In this document: one piece after another, positions 35,744 through 49,520 of the stretch
Layout: each line of letters opens with the position of its first letter
How positions within the stretch are numbered: the first letter of the stretch is position 1
Origin: Epiperipatus broadwayi
Taxonomy: Eukaryota; Onychophora; Udeonychophora; Euonychophora; Peripatidae
Direction: 5' to 3'
Length of the DNA stretch: 64,000 bases
Assembly (NCBI GenBank): GCA_028023455.1
Contig: JAQFVV010012418.1
Span: forward strand, 6,011,244-6,075,243
Program-made: the position numbers and the translations under genes
The notes under the pieces: generated by a model
The model's database searches: none
Told to the model about the DNA's origin: nothing
The model's input: the letters and a program-made list of their open reading frames with translations, nothing else

Positions 35744-35779
35744 CTTAAGCATTTCCTTTAATCTTACATCAGTTCTTTG
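35744..35779 (-). CDS. VPS50: VPS50 36-nt exon, 12 codons
   Basis: This exon of only 36 nt encodes QRTDVRLKEMLK, matching QRTDVRLSEMLE of the family between the TIKTL block and the next exon. The acceptor is TTTTTAG and the donor GTATGT. Both ends are phase 0, so skipping it would keep the frame and remove 12 residues. It lies between introns of 3,859 and 1,633 nt. It is too short for routine ORF detection and was found by extending the family alignment. Confidence 0.93.
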
Positions 35780-37081
35780 CTAAAAATAAAAATCCATTTA
35801 TGCAGTCAATGTAAAACAGCAAATTTTGTTTATATATTTGTGTGTAGAATATCAAAAAATAATGATTAATAGAAACATAGTAAAAAAATTTGAATTAACA
35901 TAAAATAAATGAAAAATTGTTGTATTAATTCTAATTTTAGTTATTATATTTTAGTATTAATTTTATACTAAATTCCTAATGCTGCACATTTAAGATTATG
36001 GATAGTTTTTTAATTATACTTCTATCTATGCTTTATTTATGATTACTATATATGTAGTAATATTGAATGTTAATTTAACTTACACTATTTACAGATTTTG
36101 CAATCAAAATTTTAAGAGGCAATTTTTGACAAAAAAAAAAAAAAATCAACCAATCTCTGCTGAACATATATTTTTGTCATGACTGAAGTCATCAACTGCC
36201 TGGAAATTATTTAATGCTCATTGAACATAGCAGTACAATTTGTATTAAACATCATTACCATATTCAATTTTATATTAAAATCTGAGCAAATATTATGTTT
36301 AAACTTTAATATCAAACTGAACATAATAATGATACTTAAACAGAAATTGTTTAATATGTTTGATGGGGTGTCAACTAGTTTCTAGATTGCTGATGATATT
36401 AATTATGGTAGAAACATATATCTTGCAGAGCCATCAAAGATAGCCATATTAAAAGATCAGGAATTTTTATATAAGGTGCAAGTTCATTAATGTTATCATA
36501 TTTATGTGATATTTAATCATATATATATATATAAAACAACAATCTAAAATATTTCATAGCAAAGATTTCTTTGGAAACTCTCCACAAGAGTGGAGATAAC
36601 ATTATTAACTTGATTAATCATATTCCCTATAGTACTTGCTGATTGATTTGTTCCATGACAGTATTCATCATGTTATTAATTTTTATTATAATATCAATTT
36701 GTCTTGGATTCATTTGTCATTTTAATGCAATTCAGTTTTCTGAAATTTTATTAAATTTTAATGATTATACAATAGTCTGCAAATATTTTATACCCACATT
36801 TCTTCAGATTTTCCTAGTACTATTATTTTTTAATAAGATGAATTAATATGTAACATTAGATGATTTTATATATACATTTTTTATCATAAATAAAAATAAT
36901 TCTGCATGAAATGAAATGATCTATAACAAGTAAGCTACTGTAACAAATAATGATGGCTTATAATGTTTTGTCAAATGTTTTCATGCTTTTTTAGCTGATA
37001 GTTTCTTTTATAAAATGATTCTATAATACAATCTTGCTTGTTTATTCTTGAAGGCCTTTCCACATTTCATTAGTTGACACA

Positions 37082-37107
37082 TACACACACACGCGCGCGC
37101 ACACACA
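37082..37107. repeat. AC/GC microsatellite
   Basis: ACACACAC, then CGCGCGCG, then ACACACA, an unusual pure CG tract in such A/T-rich DNA. Confidence 0.9.
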
Positions 37108-37159
37108 ATTTTGATGAATCTTCCTTTTGATCTCTCACTGTCTAGACTATTCATTGCTT

Positions 37160-38010
37160 CAATATTATGCAGGATTTTCAATGTTTACCTAGAAAAAAAA
37201 AATTGAGAATTTTTTTTTTGCTATTTGACCACAATACATTTATGTTAAAAAGATATTCTCTTTCATCATTTTACTTCAGACAGACTGAAACTTTAAGATC
37301 TGTAATCAACTGTGACAAAAAAAATATTTGCATAAGTTTTAGTTTCTCTTAGTTCATATTATTTTTGCTATTTCTTGGAAAAGAATGTTGAAGTTAAATT
37401 TTTCAGTTTCAAATATTTAATGTTATTTCCTTTTTTATCAACTCAAGTGACAGTAGGCACTATGACTTAACTTCAAATGTATTCTTACCAAGACCAAGTT
37501 TTTTTTATCAATGGTAGATTTTTTTCCTCTTTTAATAATCTCAAAAAGTCTTCATAATCTATTTTTTCAATCTTTTCATTAATTTCACTCTCTATAAATA
37601 GTATTCTATATCAGTTCAATGATGTGATTTTATCTTTAAAGTTTTTTCATATTACATTCACTTACCATCATTTTTCATCTTATCTATCTAATTAATTTTC
37701 TTCATTTTGTGCCAGCATCAATTTTCCAAAGACTGGATTTATTACACTTTCAATCTTTCTCACATTCCAAATATTATATGCTTATATGCTAACTCATATG
37801 AATAAATGTTTTCATGTTTATATCTTTTTCTGTTTTTTATCAAATGATTTCTTGGATTGCAATTTTCTAAAGACTATATCATTAGGATTTACCATAATCC
37901 TTTTTTTTTCTATGACATTTGAGTTGTTCTTTTTCACTGAGTTTTGAATAATATTGTTTCTACTTTCTGTTGAGATCCATTTTATCTGAGTATCTGTTTT
38001 CAAAAATTCT
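37160..38010 (-). pseudogene. Decayed retroelement-like coding relic, copy B
   Basis: The minus translation includes DIVFRKLQSKKSFDKKQKK (near 37820-37890) and EKIEKIDYEDFLRLLKEEKN (near 37530-37590). Both correspond to blocks in copy A at 21380-21970, and the DNA aligns through TTTAGTTTCTCTTA, AATAATCTCAAAAA and CAGCATCAATTTTC. Domain and family are not recognised. Stops are frequent. Confidence 0.5.
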
Positions 38011-39638
38011 TAGTAAACAACTTTTATTGACAAATTTATAACACTATATTTAAATCAAATAAAAGCATTTGACTTCATAACTTTTGTGATTTAAAAGATA
38101 ATTTTTTTTTTTTATTTATTTATAAAGAGAAGTCTTATCTACAAACTGTAACAAATTATTCTATTTCTTCAAATTAATAAATCACACACAATTTTACACT
38201 TTTAAATATTTTATTTTTATCAGCAATTAATCTTTAATAATTTCTTGAATCCTGGTTAAATTTCATTTAAGTTTTACAACTATCTATTATTTCATTGCAT
38301 GATTTTGAGTAATTATAATAAAAAAATGAATATAAGAAAAAATTTTGGATTGATTTCTAATTATATAAAGTAAAAAACAATAAAAATTTCAATTTGTTCA
38401 ATTAAAAGAAAAAATTATGTTAGCCTAACACTTTAATGTTTGACTTCATTATTACTGAGAATTACATTTTTTTCTAATTAAAAATTTAATATTGCTATTT
38501 TTTTTTTTCTAAAATAACAGCATAAATTAATTAACACTTCCTATTTCATTATTTGTAATTCTTCATCCCTATATAAATATCCATAGTTCAATATTTCTTT
38601 TTCAACACTGAAATAATTTTCAACTAAATAATAATTCTCCTTATGTGTATCATTAATTATTTTGAAGCTTAAAAAAAGAAAAGTGTCTGAAAGAATAAAC
38701 TGTATGTACTGCACAAGGAGAATTTGAAACTTTCAACAGAAATGACGGAATAGTGAATTTGTATAAGTATATAGAATAGTTGAGGTAAGAAAAGTCCTGA
38801 TGATTACATTATTACATATAAACAAGATGATATATAAAAGTAGATATTAAAGTAAAAAGTAATAATACATTAATAGCTAATGTTTTTTTACTATTGCAAT
38901 AAATTCTAGAGATCTCAATGTCAACAATATTTAAGTGATCACAATGACTTTTCCAATCAGATGAAGGCAATGACACTAACAATTTAAGACTTTAGATTTT
39001 TATTTATTAAAATTCATAAAAAATTGTTTATGTGTTAAACTAGTGAATTGTTGTCTAGACATTAAAAAACTAAATAAAAATTATATGCTTAGTCACTGAT
39101 ATTTTTAAAAAAATTTTAAGTAAAATTTTCGGTACCTTATTAATTTTCATAAATATGATTTGCTATATAAAGTTTTTTTTTTTTTTTAACCAGGATAATG
39201 ACCTTTGTTTTTCATATTTTCCAGAAAGAGGGCAAATACTTTTTTGATCCTTTTAATTGAGTGTATACATTTAAAATTTTTTCACTTAATAATTTCCATT
39301 GGAATGCTTTCAATTGATACTGCAATAGTTATTTTACTTAATGCACAATGAAACTATTATATAATTTGTAGAATTAATAAACATTAGCTATAATCATCAA
39401 AATTATTGTTGAAATTTCTTACTTTTGTAAATAATGAATAGAGCTATGCATTTTTATTCTTAATTATTATAATACATCAATAATCCTTATTGTATAATTA
39501 TTCAAATGCAATCTATGTATAAATGATTATACTCTATTCGAGAATTATTTATGTATGCATGAGTAATCAATCAACAGACATCAGTAAATTTTATTTATAA
39601 ATGGAAAAAAAAAAAGATTAATAAAAAATAATACTTAC

Positions 39639-39756
39639 TAAAGTTTTAATTGTGTGCAAAGCATGTAATAGTTTTACCAACTGTTGCCTTTTCCTATAAT
39701 TAGCCAAAATTCCTAAACTTGCAATTGTAAACTTCTGTTTTGTTTGAGCAAGATGC
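39639..39756 (-). CDS. VPS50: VPS50 exon, 1 nt + 39 codons
   Basis: It supplies the last base of the shared Arg codon, then [27 protein letters not shown] and HTIKTL. The family has [24 protein letters not shown]...TIKTL in the same place, making this one of the best-conserved stretches of VPS50. The acceptor lies after ATTTATTTAG and the donor is a consensus GTAAGT. It ends in phase 0. It sits between an 11.2-kb intron upstream and a 3.9-kb intron downstream. Confidence 0.97.
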
Positions 39757-39853
39757 CTAAATAAATAATACAAATCAGTGTATGAATGCTGCATGATATA
39801 AATGTTTAAATGATTTTATTTCTAACAGTCAAGTTTATTTACTATAACTTACA

Positions 39854-39988
39854 TGATCTTTACACATGCACTGTGGAATTGATACACTCCTTCTCACCCT
39901 AATCAATACATGCTTTAAAAACATAGATAGTCCCTACATTTGTTGATGGAGAAGTGTGTGTCAATTTTATAGCACGTGTAAGGACTAG
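39854..39988. repeat. Loose inverted repeat, about 38-bp arms
   Basis: CTTTACACATGC...CACTCCTTCTC on the left pairs with GAGAAGTGTGTG...GCACGTGTAAGG on the right at perhaps 70 percent, with a loop of about 50 nt. Possibly an old MITE. Confidence 0.45.
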
Positions 39989-41540
39989 TTTCCTTTCACA
40001 ATACTAAATATGTATAAAATTGCTGTATTATTAATTATATCTTACATAAACATACAATATATGTATTTTTTATAATTGTGAAACAGAAAAAAAAATTAAC
40101 ACATATGAGAAAATGTTAGAAAAGAGACTTATTAAAATTATAGATATGAGTACTTTAATAATTATTCTTTGAAATACATATAAAATACAACTCAAACTTA
40201 TAATTCAAATACTCTATACCTATTATTTGCAAAAAGGATAACATTTACATTCAAAGAATTTTAGATTATAATATTTTCCCCCTAACAAACTGGTTTTTAT
40301 TTTATTTAAAATAAAATCTTTAAACAAAAAATATATGTCAGAACCATAATTTATCAACAACAAATATACAAAAATGTCAGTACAAAAAGATGGATTCGTA
40401 AAATATAATATACTTTTATAATACTGATTTTAGAACCAAAGAAACCAAACAAAGTATGTAGAAAAATGATACATAAATAACTAATGAATCAAGAGTTCTC
40501 TGTATATGTGAAAGTTTATATGTACACATCATGCACTCAAAATTTTAAAATTTGATGAAAATATTTTTTCTTGAGGATTCACACCAATTAGTATGGGTTC
40601 AGAAAAAAGATTTATACTATGAAGAGATAATTTTTTTTATCTATTGACTATATTTTTTACTAAAATCTATACTGAGCTTCATTTTCTTCATTTAACCATC
40701 ATTTATAAAAAGGATATTTAATTTTTTTCTTATTTTTTTTTATGTTCTCTAACATTTATTTATTATTAATGTCTTATTATTATACATTGGGGAATAATGA
40801 TATAGGATAATATTTCCAACAGATCAGTCATATTAATTAAAAAACATTATTTAAATTGTATGAAAAAAAGCAAAAGCAAGCTCCTAAGACGTACAATAGA
40901 TCAAATGTTCATTCTAGATATCAACCAATTCTTTACATAGTAATTGAACATGAATGGACTGCTAACCAACATGTATATGCTAGTATAGTGATTCTACTGG
41001 TTATCATTTTTTAGTTTAAAACTTAGATAATACTATGGCATTCTTTATCAGAATCTATTCTGATGTTTAAAAAACTAAGATATGTAAGCATTTATATAAG
41101 TGCATGTTTCAATATTTTATTTTTTGTTCACATTTAAAATATGATAAAAAAAAAATATTATGCTACTCATTTTCTGAAAGCAATAGTCAACAATCAGGAC
41201 AACAATTAATGTTTACAAGTAGACAGTATTAAAACTGACAAGGTTTATGAAGCTAGATTGCCATTCAATAATAACTTTTATTTGAATATTTATAACTACA
41301 GATCACTTTCAAATGAAGGAAGATTGAATGTCTTGGACCAATTATCTAATATTAAGAGAGACTATTAGATTTTTATGATATTAAAAAGTAAAAAAAGCAA
41401 GCTACAATTAGTTAAAAAATTGTACAGATATTTTATTATAAAAGCAAAACATTATTTAGAGTAGGATTCTTTTTATTAAAAAATAAAATAACAACTTTAT
41501 GCTAATTACTATACCAAATTGATTAGAAAAATTAGTTGTA

Positions 41541-42220
41541 ATGAAGAATAATATAGTGCATAAAGATTTTCATATAGATCAAACAACATTTTACAATTGT
41601 CATGTGAATATTAAACAGAAAATAATTTCAAAGATAAAAATGCTGTTAGAAAACTTGGGGAAGGAGACAGAAATGAAAGAGGCCACAGAACTTAAAAATT
41701 TGAGGAAAAACAAAAATTATAGAAAGAAATAGATATGGAAACAGCAAAATGAATACTCAGAAGAATATGATTATGATGTATTAAAAAGATTCAATTCAGG
41801 TGATGATCATTGATTAATGTAATATTTAAAATATGAAAAACAAGAGATGAAAAGAATATATAAAAAAGTTATAACACAAAACTACCAACCAATGTACTTG
41901 AGACAAAATATCATATTAGCCAAGATATTATTGCCAAAAGGGAGTCACTGGAATTGGGACACTTCATCAAATGCTTCGCAGAAAAATGGGGATGGGTAAA
42001 TTAATGTGCTGCTCAATTATGCCAATTAGTCTAGGAAACTAATCAATGGCCTTGAGATTGAAAAAAATCTATTTATATTCATACAACAAAAAATGATTGT
42101 AAATTATTGAAAAGTATCCTTTCTAGAACATACCCTATAAGATTATGCTGATAATCAATCAGAATAGATTAAATGGATAAAGTGTAAAGGAACTGCCAAA
42201 TATACAGGGTAATCTAATGA
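41541..42220 (+). pseudogene. RTE/BovB-like retrotransposon relic (start of RT)
   Basis: Around 42030-42170 the plus frames give WETNQWP, DWKKSIYIHTTKND and YKIMLIINQNRLNG. They match the conserved W.T.QWP.DWK.S.FIP.PKKGD...SK.MLKI...RL onset of the reverse transcriptase domain in BovB-type RTE elements. Upstream, a 63-codon lysine-rich frame (41541-41732) may be linker sequence of the same element. RT motifs A-C do not follow, so the copy is truncated as well as decayed. Confidence 0.65.
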
Positions 42221-44599
42221 AAAGTTGAAGAATAAAAAACATTGCTGATAAATAAAAAAATTGTATAAACTGTTTTCTATATGCATTCTAATTAAATATA
42301 ATATAATACAAAGCATCTACTTTAAATTTCAATGGTGCAGCTTTAACATTTTAAAAATGGATATTTTGAAATGAATATTCACTACTCAAATTTATTAATT
42401 ATTATTGATAATTTTTGTTATTCAACACTATGCTACTATAATAGGAAAACAAATGTTTGATAAAATTAATATTAAGCCACTATACACCTATCTAAAAGAA
42501 TAATTATAAATTTAATAGTATAATTTAAAAATATTGTTAATAAATAATGAATGAAGGGTAAATAAAAGACAAATACGGAAGTATAAATGTAGAACTTATA
42601 GATATATATTGATTTATGGGATAAAATAAGAAAGAAAGAAAGAATTTTTATGAAGAAAATAATAATAAAAAGAAAAATATGTATGAGGTTTACTATTTAC
42701 TTATAATAGATATGAACTGAAATACAATAGTCTCTTCATAACTGGAACATTTATTTTCAAAGCTTTGTATAGACAACAAAACTTTCACAAAACCAAATCA
42801 TATAAAGTAGTTCCCCCATATCAGCAATATTTGGTGTTAAGCTTTGTTGCAGATAATCAATTTTGCAAATGATAACAAATCAAAGAAAATATTTATTTTT
42901 AACACACACATACATTATTTATATTATAACATGTATATATATATATATTTTGTTCATAATATATATGTATGTACACATATTTAAAAATAAAATTAAAGAA
43001 AACTTTCAGTTTAATAAATTTTAGTTTTTCTACTTTCGATTCATAATCAAAACTATAATTAATTCAACTAAAAATTTTTTTCATTTTAAATTAGAAAAAA
43101 CTTTTTGGATTCAGAATTTGTTTCTTTTTTCAAAACAATTCAGATTATCTTATTCTTAAGAAGCTGGCATATCTATTTATTTTAAAAAACATAAATCTAC
43201 TAAAAAAAAAAAGATTTTTTAAAAACATAGTAAGATAAAGTACTGTACTTTTAAATTATATTTTATATTTTTGTTTCAGCATAATAAAAGCTGAAATAAA
43301 CAATTAATTTTTTCCATGGCTGGTTCCCCATCAATTACATTCAAAATCTTTAATTCACTTCCCATATTATTCTTAAAAGCAGTAGAAATATTTTCTAGAT
43401 TATATCTAAGATGTTGAAAAAGCTTATTATTATTAATTTTTTTTTTCACTCTCATATGAACTTTAATATTATTAATGTTATATACAAATTTTTGACATGA
43501 ATTTTTTTTAACAAGTATATATATATTAAAAACTTAAAATTTAGAAAATTGATTTTTTTTATTAACTTGTACTTTTGAAAATTTTTTATTCAATTATTTT
43601 TTGAAATACAAATAACTAATATTGTGAATATAAATATTACTACGGACACAATAATACATTTTTAATACACACACACATAGTACAGATGTTTTAATCATGT
43701 ACATACAATATGCACACACAATTTTATTAAAAATTATATATATCAAGATAACAACAAAAATAATTAAATAATCTATAACTAGAAACTTTATAATTTAAAA
43801 TTATATATATATAAAATGGTAAATATTTTTAAATTTATTGTAAATAGACAAATAAATTAGTTAAAGACTAAGTGATTTTAGTGTCTCTTTTATTAACTAT
43901 CAATGGAATACTTTGATAATGCACATGTTACTGCAATTGCTGTAAATGTATTCTATGATTATTGCATGTGAAATAATTGTTTTGTTTGTTCTTTTCATTT
44001 TTGTATGTTGAGCAATTGTAGTCTAATATATTATTTTTTATATTTTAGTTTTACTGCTTGTTACTATATATTCTGGCTGCAATTGGGAAAAAAATGACTT
44101 CTAAAATAAAATTGCCAAGGAGTTCATTTTGACATTTGTTTTAACTTTACAATGGTATAATTAGAAATTAAATTTTGTATGGATGCGATCTTTATATGTA
44201 GTTGTTCTAAGATATATTTTATTTTTATAAATAATGAAATATTGTAACTTAAACATAGAAAAGATGAAAATATTTTATAATATAACTTAATAATTTCTAA
44301 AAATAATTTATTTATTTCTAATACATTTCATCTTTTTAATAAAAAAAATTTTTTTTGATGCAAACATTGATTAAACTAAAGACCAAAAGTATAAAAAATA
44401 ATTGTTAAATGTTAAGCTTCAGGTAGTATATTTTATCTTCCTCAGAACAATTAAAAAAAAAAAAAAAAAGTTAAATATAAGGAGGTGGGAGAGATTTCTG
44501 AAGAAGAAAAAACAAAATTTTTGAAGTCTTAGTTTTTAAAAAAAAAATTTCATCCAATTAACAGGTATAGATAGAAAAACAATTTCATAAATTAAATTA

Positions 44600-44723
44600 G
44601 CATTTATTTTTATAGCGCTATGTTTATAAATTGTAATACATTAAAGATCAGCCCTTTCAAGCTATTGTGCACTCGTAAAAAGCGCATGCACAATAGCTTG
44701 AAAAGGCTGATCTTTAATGTATT
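44600..44723. repeat. Hairpin repeat related to the 338-bp array
   Basis: TTTATTTTTATAGCG at the left matches the unit start of the 25.4-kb array. The arms AATACATTAAAGATCAGCC...GCTATTGTGCACTCG and their reverse complement (to 44723) form a hairpin of about 40 bp with a very short loop. The CACTCGTAAAAAGCGC motif at the tip is the counterpart of CACTCGCAAAAAGCG in the array. Confidence 0.8.
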
Positions 44724-45803
44724 AAAATAAATTAGTAAATAGATTTTTAAAAATAAAATAAAAAAAAACTTCAGAAAATATCAACAAATTAATAAAACTA
44801 ATTTCAATAAGCTACATGTTTTATTTTTTCTAACACAGTACAAATATTATACTCAATACATGACCATCATTAAAATTAATATTTAAAAAATATTACATTC
44901 AAATGCTAAACAGAGAGAGGAGAAAGGGCATCTATTAAAAAAAAAAACATTTTTAAAAACTCTTTAGTTTTTAAATAAGATTAAGTAGAAGTGGGGTAAA
45001 AATTCACTAGAAGAGAGAGCAGTTTTTCAGTCTTAATTTTTTAAAAAAAATTACAATGAATAATAAAAAAAAATTGTTTTGATTTATTGTAAAACAACTT
45101 TATATCAGTGAAATAAATTTATAAAATATTCACAAAATATTTATATATTTCCAAAATTATAAATAGTAAAATTAATGTTTATTTAAATTTACAAGAGAAT
45201 GTGGATGCTTTAAAAAAAGATTTATAATGAGAGGATAAAATATTTATTGCTGAGATTCATAAAAATTAACACATTTAAACAATGGAGAATTTACATTGAT
45301 GGTATTCTACTTGTACTATAAAATTGTTATTTTGTTACTATTAATAAAAAGATTATATTAGTTATTTGTTTGTGAAATTTTGTGATGACAACACATAGCA
45401 GTTATATTATGAATTATAAAATTTAAATTTCTTTTTTATTAATTTCTAATTTTTTTAATTTAATACTCTTTTTTGAAAGGTTTATAATTGAAAACATACT
45501 AAAATCATGGGTAAGAGAAATGTTAAATTCTATGAAAGGAGATTGATGTTCACAGGCTTAATATATAATAATGAAATGGTAAATTTGAGAAAAGTGTTAT
45601 GGAAAAAACTTAGAAGAAATAGGATATTCTACCAAGAACAAAATGGAAACAATAGAGAATATTCATGGTGTAACAGGCACACATGCTGTAACATGCTAAT
45701 AAATAAAATTAGGAATTAAAAATAAAAATTCGCAAATAAAAACTTCTTTTTAAGAATTAAAAATTGAAAATTAAAAGTCATCTAAACTCGTACATATATA
45801 AGA

Positions 45804-47250
45804 TCGCACAGATGAAAAATTATTAAAAGAAAACTATTAAAAAAGAAAGTATTTTAAAACAATTTTAAGAAAAAACTTGAAAGATTTAAAGATAAAAATA
45901 TATCGTTAAAAAGAATGTACAAATTTAATTAGTGCTATTGTGTAAAATGGAAATGATTATTTTCAATTAAAAGTAAACTAGCCCTTGGGCATCTCAAAAT
46001 GTATAATTAAAGGTCAGATAGGAGAGATAAAACAATAGGGACAGAATGGCCAATAAAATAAGTCCCTCAGGAAACGAACCTCAACGAGAGGATCATCACC
46101 ATCCTGACGTAATGTCCACTCAATCCGAAAGTTTAATATAAAAGGAAAAGTTTGGAAATAAATTATGAAAAGAAAGAAATATGAAAGAAGAGGTGTGCTA
46201 TATGTGTTAGTGCGGAGAGAGTTGAAGGAGAAGGGATTGAAAAGACGCACTCTTCAATCCCTTCAGTTTTTCTAAAAAAAAAAAAAAGAGAGAAAGAGAA
46301 AGAGAAATGACCAATCGTTTTTCTATATTGCGGACCACAGGACATTAGGACCCGGAAATAAAATACCAGCTAAAGTAAAGGACCTCCGGATGAATCAATA
46401 AAATAGCCAATACCATACCGGTCTCCCCAGGACATCAGGAGAATTAATGCTGGATCCCAAACTGCAAGCAACTGTTAATGATGAACTTTTGAAAACCATA
46501 AGAACTCTATATATATCTAATGAACATTAATTCTAAAACTTTCCAGTATTTGAAAACAGTAAGAACTTTAAATTCTAAACTTTTCAATACTTAAACAGAA
46601 ATAGAATTTCCTATCTGACTAAATTATTTCTTTATTATTTTTTTTTTAAATCATTTCCATTAATTTATTTTTTCCGTTCTTTTAAGTTTTTATTATGATT
46701 TTTTTTTCTGTTAAATAAACTTTTAATAAATGTTAAATTTAAGTCGGGCTTGAATGGCTGCATAGATTTGTAAAGTTATATTAGTTTAATTAAGAGAGGG
46801 TTAATCTTAGGTTATTTGTTTCGTAGTTAAATTGGGTTAATGTATTGGATATATTGGTGTAATTAGTAAATGTAGTATGAAGATCCGCTACGTGCAGGAT
46901 CATAAATATGCAGCACTTGGGCAAAATAAGTCTCATTTCTTAATGACCATCGGAAGCAGATGTATTCCCTGCTCCTTGGATCACCCTTTAGCCTATGGAA
47001 TGGGATAGTAAGATGGCAAAAAAGATCGCAATCCCTTCCTATGGAGTTTTCTTTTTTTATTGTTCTTCTTGCCAGACAGATGTAACATTCCTGTACTAGT
47101 CGAGAGACAATTTCTTCTCTATAACCATGCTGTTCAGATGGCCATTCCTGACAGTAGGTTAAATAAGGGATAGAATATTTTCTTTTCAAATGCAATCTAT
47201 GTAGTCTATCCATACTCGACACTAATAAAATATAATATTCATCTGTGCGA
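45804..47250. other. Unclassified GC-richer block between 13-bp inverted repeats
   Basis: TCGCACAGATGAA (45804-45816) recurs as an exact reverse complement at 47238-47250. Between them the base composition is clearly higher in G+C (especially 46010-46480 and 46870-47220) and includes the longest open frame of the window, 119 codons on minus (46863-47222, beginning MSSMDRLHRL, cysteine-containing, no motif I recognise). No target duplication was found at the repeats. It could be a DNA transposon or a patch of LTR-retroelement debris. Confidence 0.4.
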
Positions 47251-47455
47251 ATTTCTAAAATAAAAAGTTAAATTGTAAATTAAAATCTAAAGTAAAGTTA
47301 TAATGTTTTATGAAAAAAAAAAAAAATTAAAAAGTTATACTAAAATAATAATTCTAAATTTTATATATATTTGTGTGTTATTACTGGCAGTGGCTTCTTT
47401 TATTTTTTTAATATTGAAAATATTTTTAAATAAAAATTTATATATTATAAATCTC

Positions 47456-47590
47456 TGCTGCTCCATGAGCTAGTGGCATGGGCTGATGGTCATAATAAAA
47501 CATGTAAAAGTTGGATCTTTAACAGCGCGTATCTGCCTACTATATAAAATTTCCAGGTTCAAATTGCCTGGTGGCGCTCTGAACGGCAGA
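47456..47590 (+). repeat. Weak tRNA-like SINE candidate
   Basis: CTGCTCCATGAGCTAGTGGC resembles an A-box region and GGTTCAAATTGCC (about 47552) a B box, but the spacing of about 85 nt is long for a tRNA. A GC-richer stretch continues to about 47690. Confidence 0.3.
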
Positions 47591-49520
47591 TACGATAAGA
47601 CCTTATTAACTACCAACAACCCTGACCATTATAATGGAGACATGGATTGGTTACATTTCCATGTGAGCTCAGTAAAAAATAAATTAAAATGTTTTTGGTA
47701 GATTAGCAAGACTACACTATATATATAATTGAATACCCTAAATGCTAAAGCTTACTAGGTCACTTGATGGAGCCTTTTTTTTTTGTTTGTTTCAATGATT
47801 AGAAAGGGGGATGAAAAGGCAAAAAAAAAAAAAATTGGGAATGGATAATTTATGGAGATTGGAATAGAAAAATAAATATGATAATAATGAATAAAAAAAA
47901 GAAAATATGAAAAAAATGTTAATCAAAAAATATACTAGGGCTTATGAGATATATATATATATAATATGAAAAGCGATGAGGCAGTATTTTATTAATTAAA
48001 ATAGGGTATAACCTTTGGAAATAGCAAAAGATTGAGTTATATAATGTAAAGAATGGAAAATATAAAACATAATTGTAATTGATTTATTTCAATGTTTTGA
48101 ACATTGGCTAAAAAGAGTTTTAATTAGTATAAGGACAGGAAAAAATATTTGAATAAAACATAATTGTAGGATATACATTTTTAAAGTATCAGAGATAGTT
48201 CATACTAGATTGGAAGAAAAAAATGTCCATTTTTTTTGGAGATAAAATGCACTATTGAGGTATGCACTGATATTAGAAATAAAATTAGTACAGAGGAATA
48301 CAATAATAGAAATCATTAAAGTTATATATATAGAAATGGAGTCAGGAAGCAAAAAATATCATATCACATAGACTACAATCATTTCATAAACAAGTAGTTT
48401 TACTGATAATTGAGGTAGCTGTATATTTTTAAGTTTTTTAAAATTATAAATAGTGAATGTTCTAGATGGTACAATTATTCTTATGAAATTAAAAGATTTC
48501 ATTATATGGACTTTCCTGAGCTGTTAAATCAGATATAAAGAATAGTTGGTTATAGAACAAAAGCTCATTGTATTGTGACAGTCAGATTATGTATGCTGGT
48601 TTAACCTAGTTCGAATCCTAAGCGAAAGTACCTCGAAGCCACCCATACGCGAGATATTAAATCAAGAATACTATAACCTCTGCCCTATTTCGCCTATTCT
48701 CGAGGCTAATTTACGAACCAACAACACCATCTGAGCCACACATAAATTATTTTTCAACCGGCCACAAAGCTTAGCAACAGCGGTAGAGACATGGACGGGA
48801 AATCCTAAGGAGCCAAATAGTTAAATGTGTGTAAAAGTACTAAGAAATGGGTTTTGCGTTATGCATGCCTGGATCATTGAAAAGTAAAATAAAGCATTTA
48901 TAACAAATTTAGCAAAAGTCAAGCTTGTTAGTTAAATAATAGATCTTTAATTAATGACTTTAAAATAGGAATAATGATTTAATGGCCTCCGCTATTCCCC
49001 TAAATTAATGAAACAAACTAATTAGACAATAAAAACAGATTAATAGGTTTGCGGTCTAACTCTTTTCTTCCCAATTTTATTAAAAATTGTCAACTCGATC
49101 TTCTCGATAACGTACGATAAAAAAAAATCTTTCGCAAGCATTTTTAATTGCTTTGCGCTACAAACAGGGTTTAAAAATTATTTAAAACGTATATAGTTAA
49201 ATCAGATATACGTAAAGCTAATGGCGGACAAAAGAGGCGTTATCAAAGAGATCAAGTTGGCACACAAAAGAAACTGACTCGTATTTAATTAACAAATATG
49301 AATAAAACTGGAAAGAGATTTTAAATGAACAAAAATTAACTATTAACTCAACCGCAATGGAATACTAAATATTTACACAGGTTAGTAAGGAAGAATAGCG
49401 AAGGGAAAAAGGTTAAATATAGATAGATGATCACACAATATATATATAATTAAGACTCGTCTAATAAAAATGGTTACATAACAAATACATATAATTCAAT
49501 GAAGCAATTAAAAAAATATA

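Larger units (their letters stand above)
35780..39638 (-). other. VPS50 intron, 3.9 kb
   Basis: It contains an AC/GC microsatellite (37082-37107) and a decayed coding relic (about 37160-38010) shared with 21380-21970. The rest, including 38050-39600, is A/T-rich with homopolymer runs and nothing I can name. Confidence 0.75.

Noticed and set aside
48590-48650. Possible tRNA gene (GTTCGAATCC near 48612)
   Set aside because: A B-box-like word is present, but no A box at the right spacing and no cloverleaf stems could be drawn.
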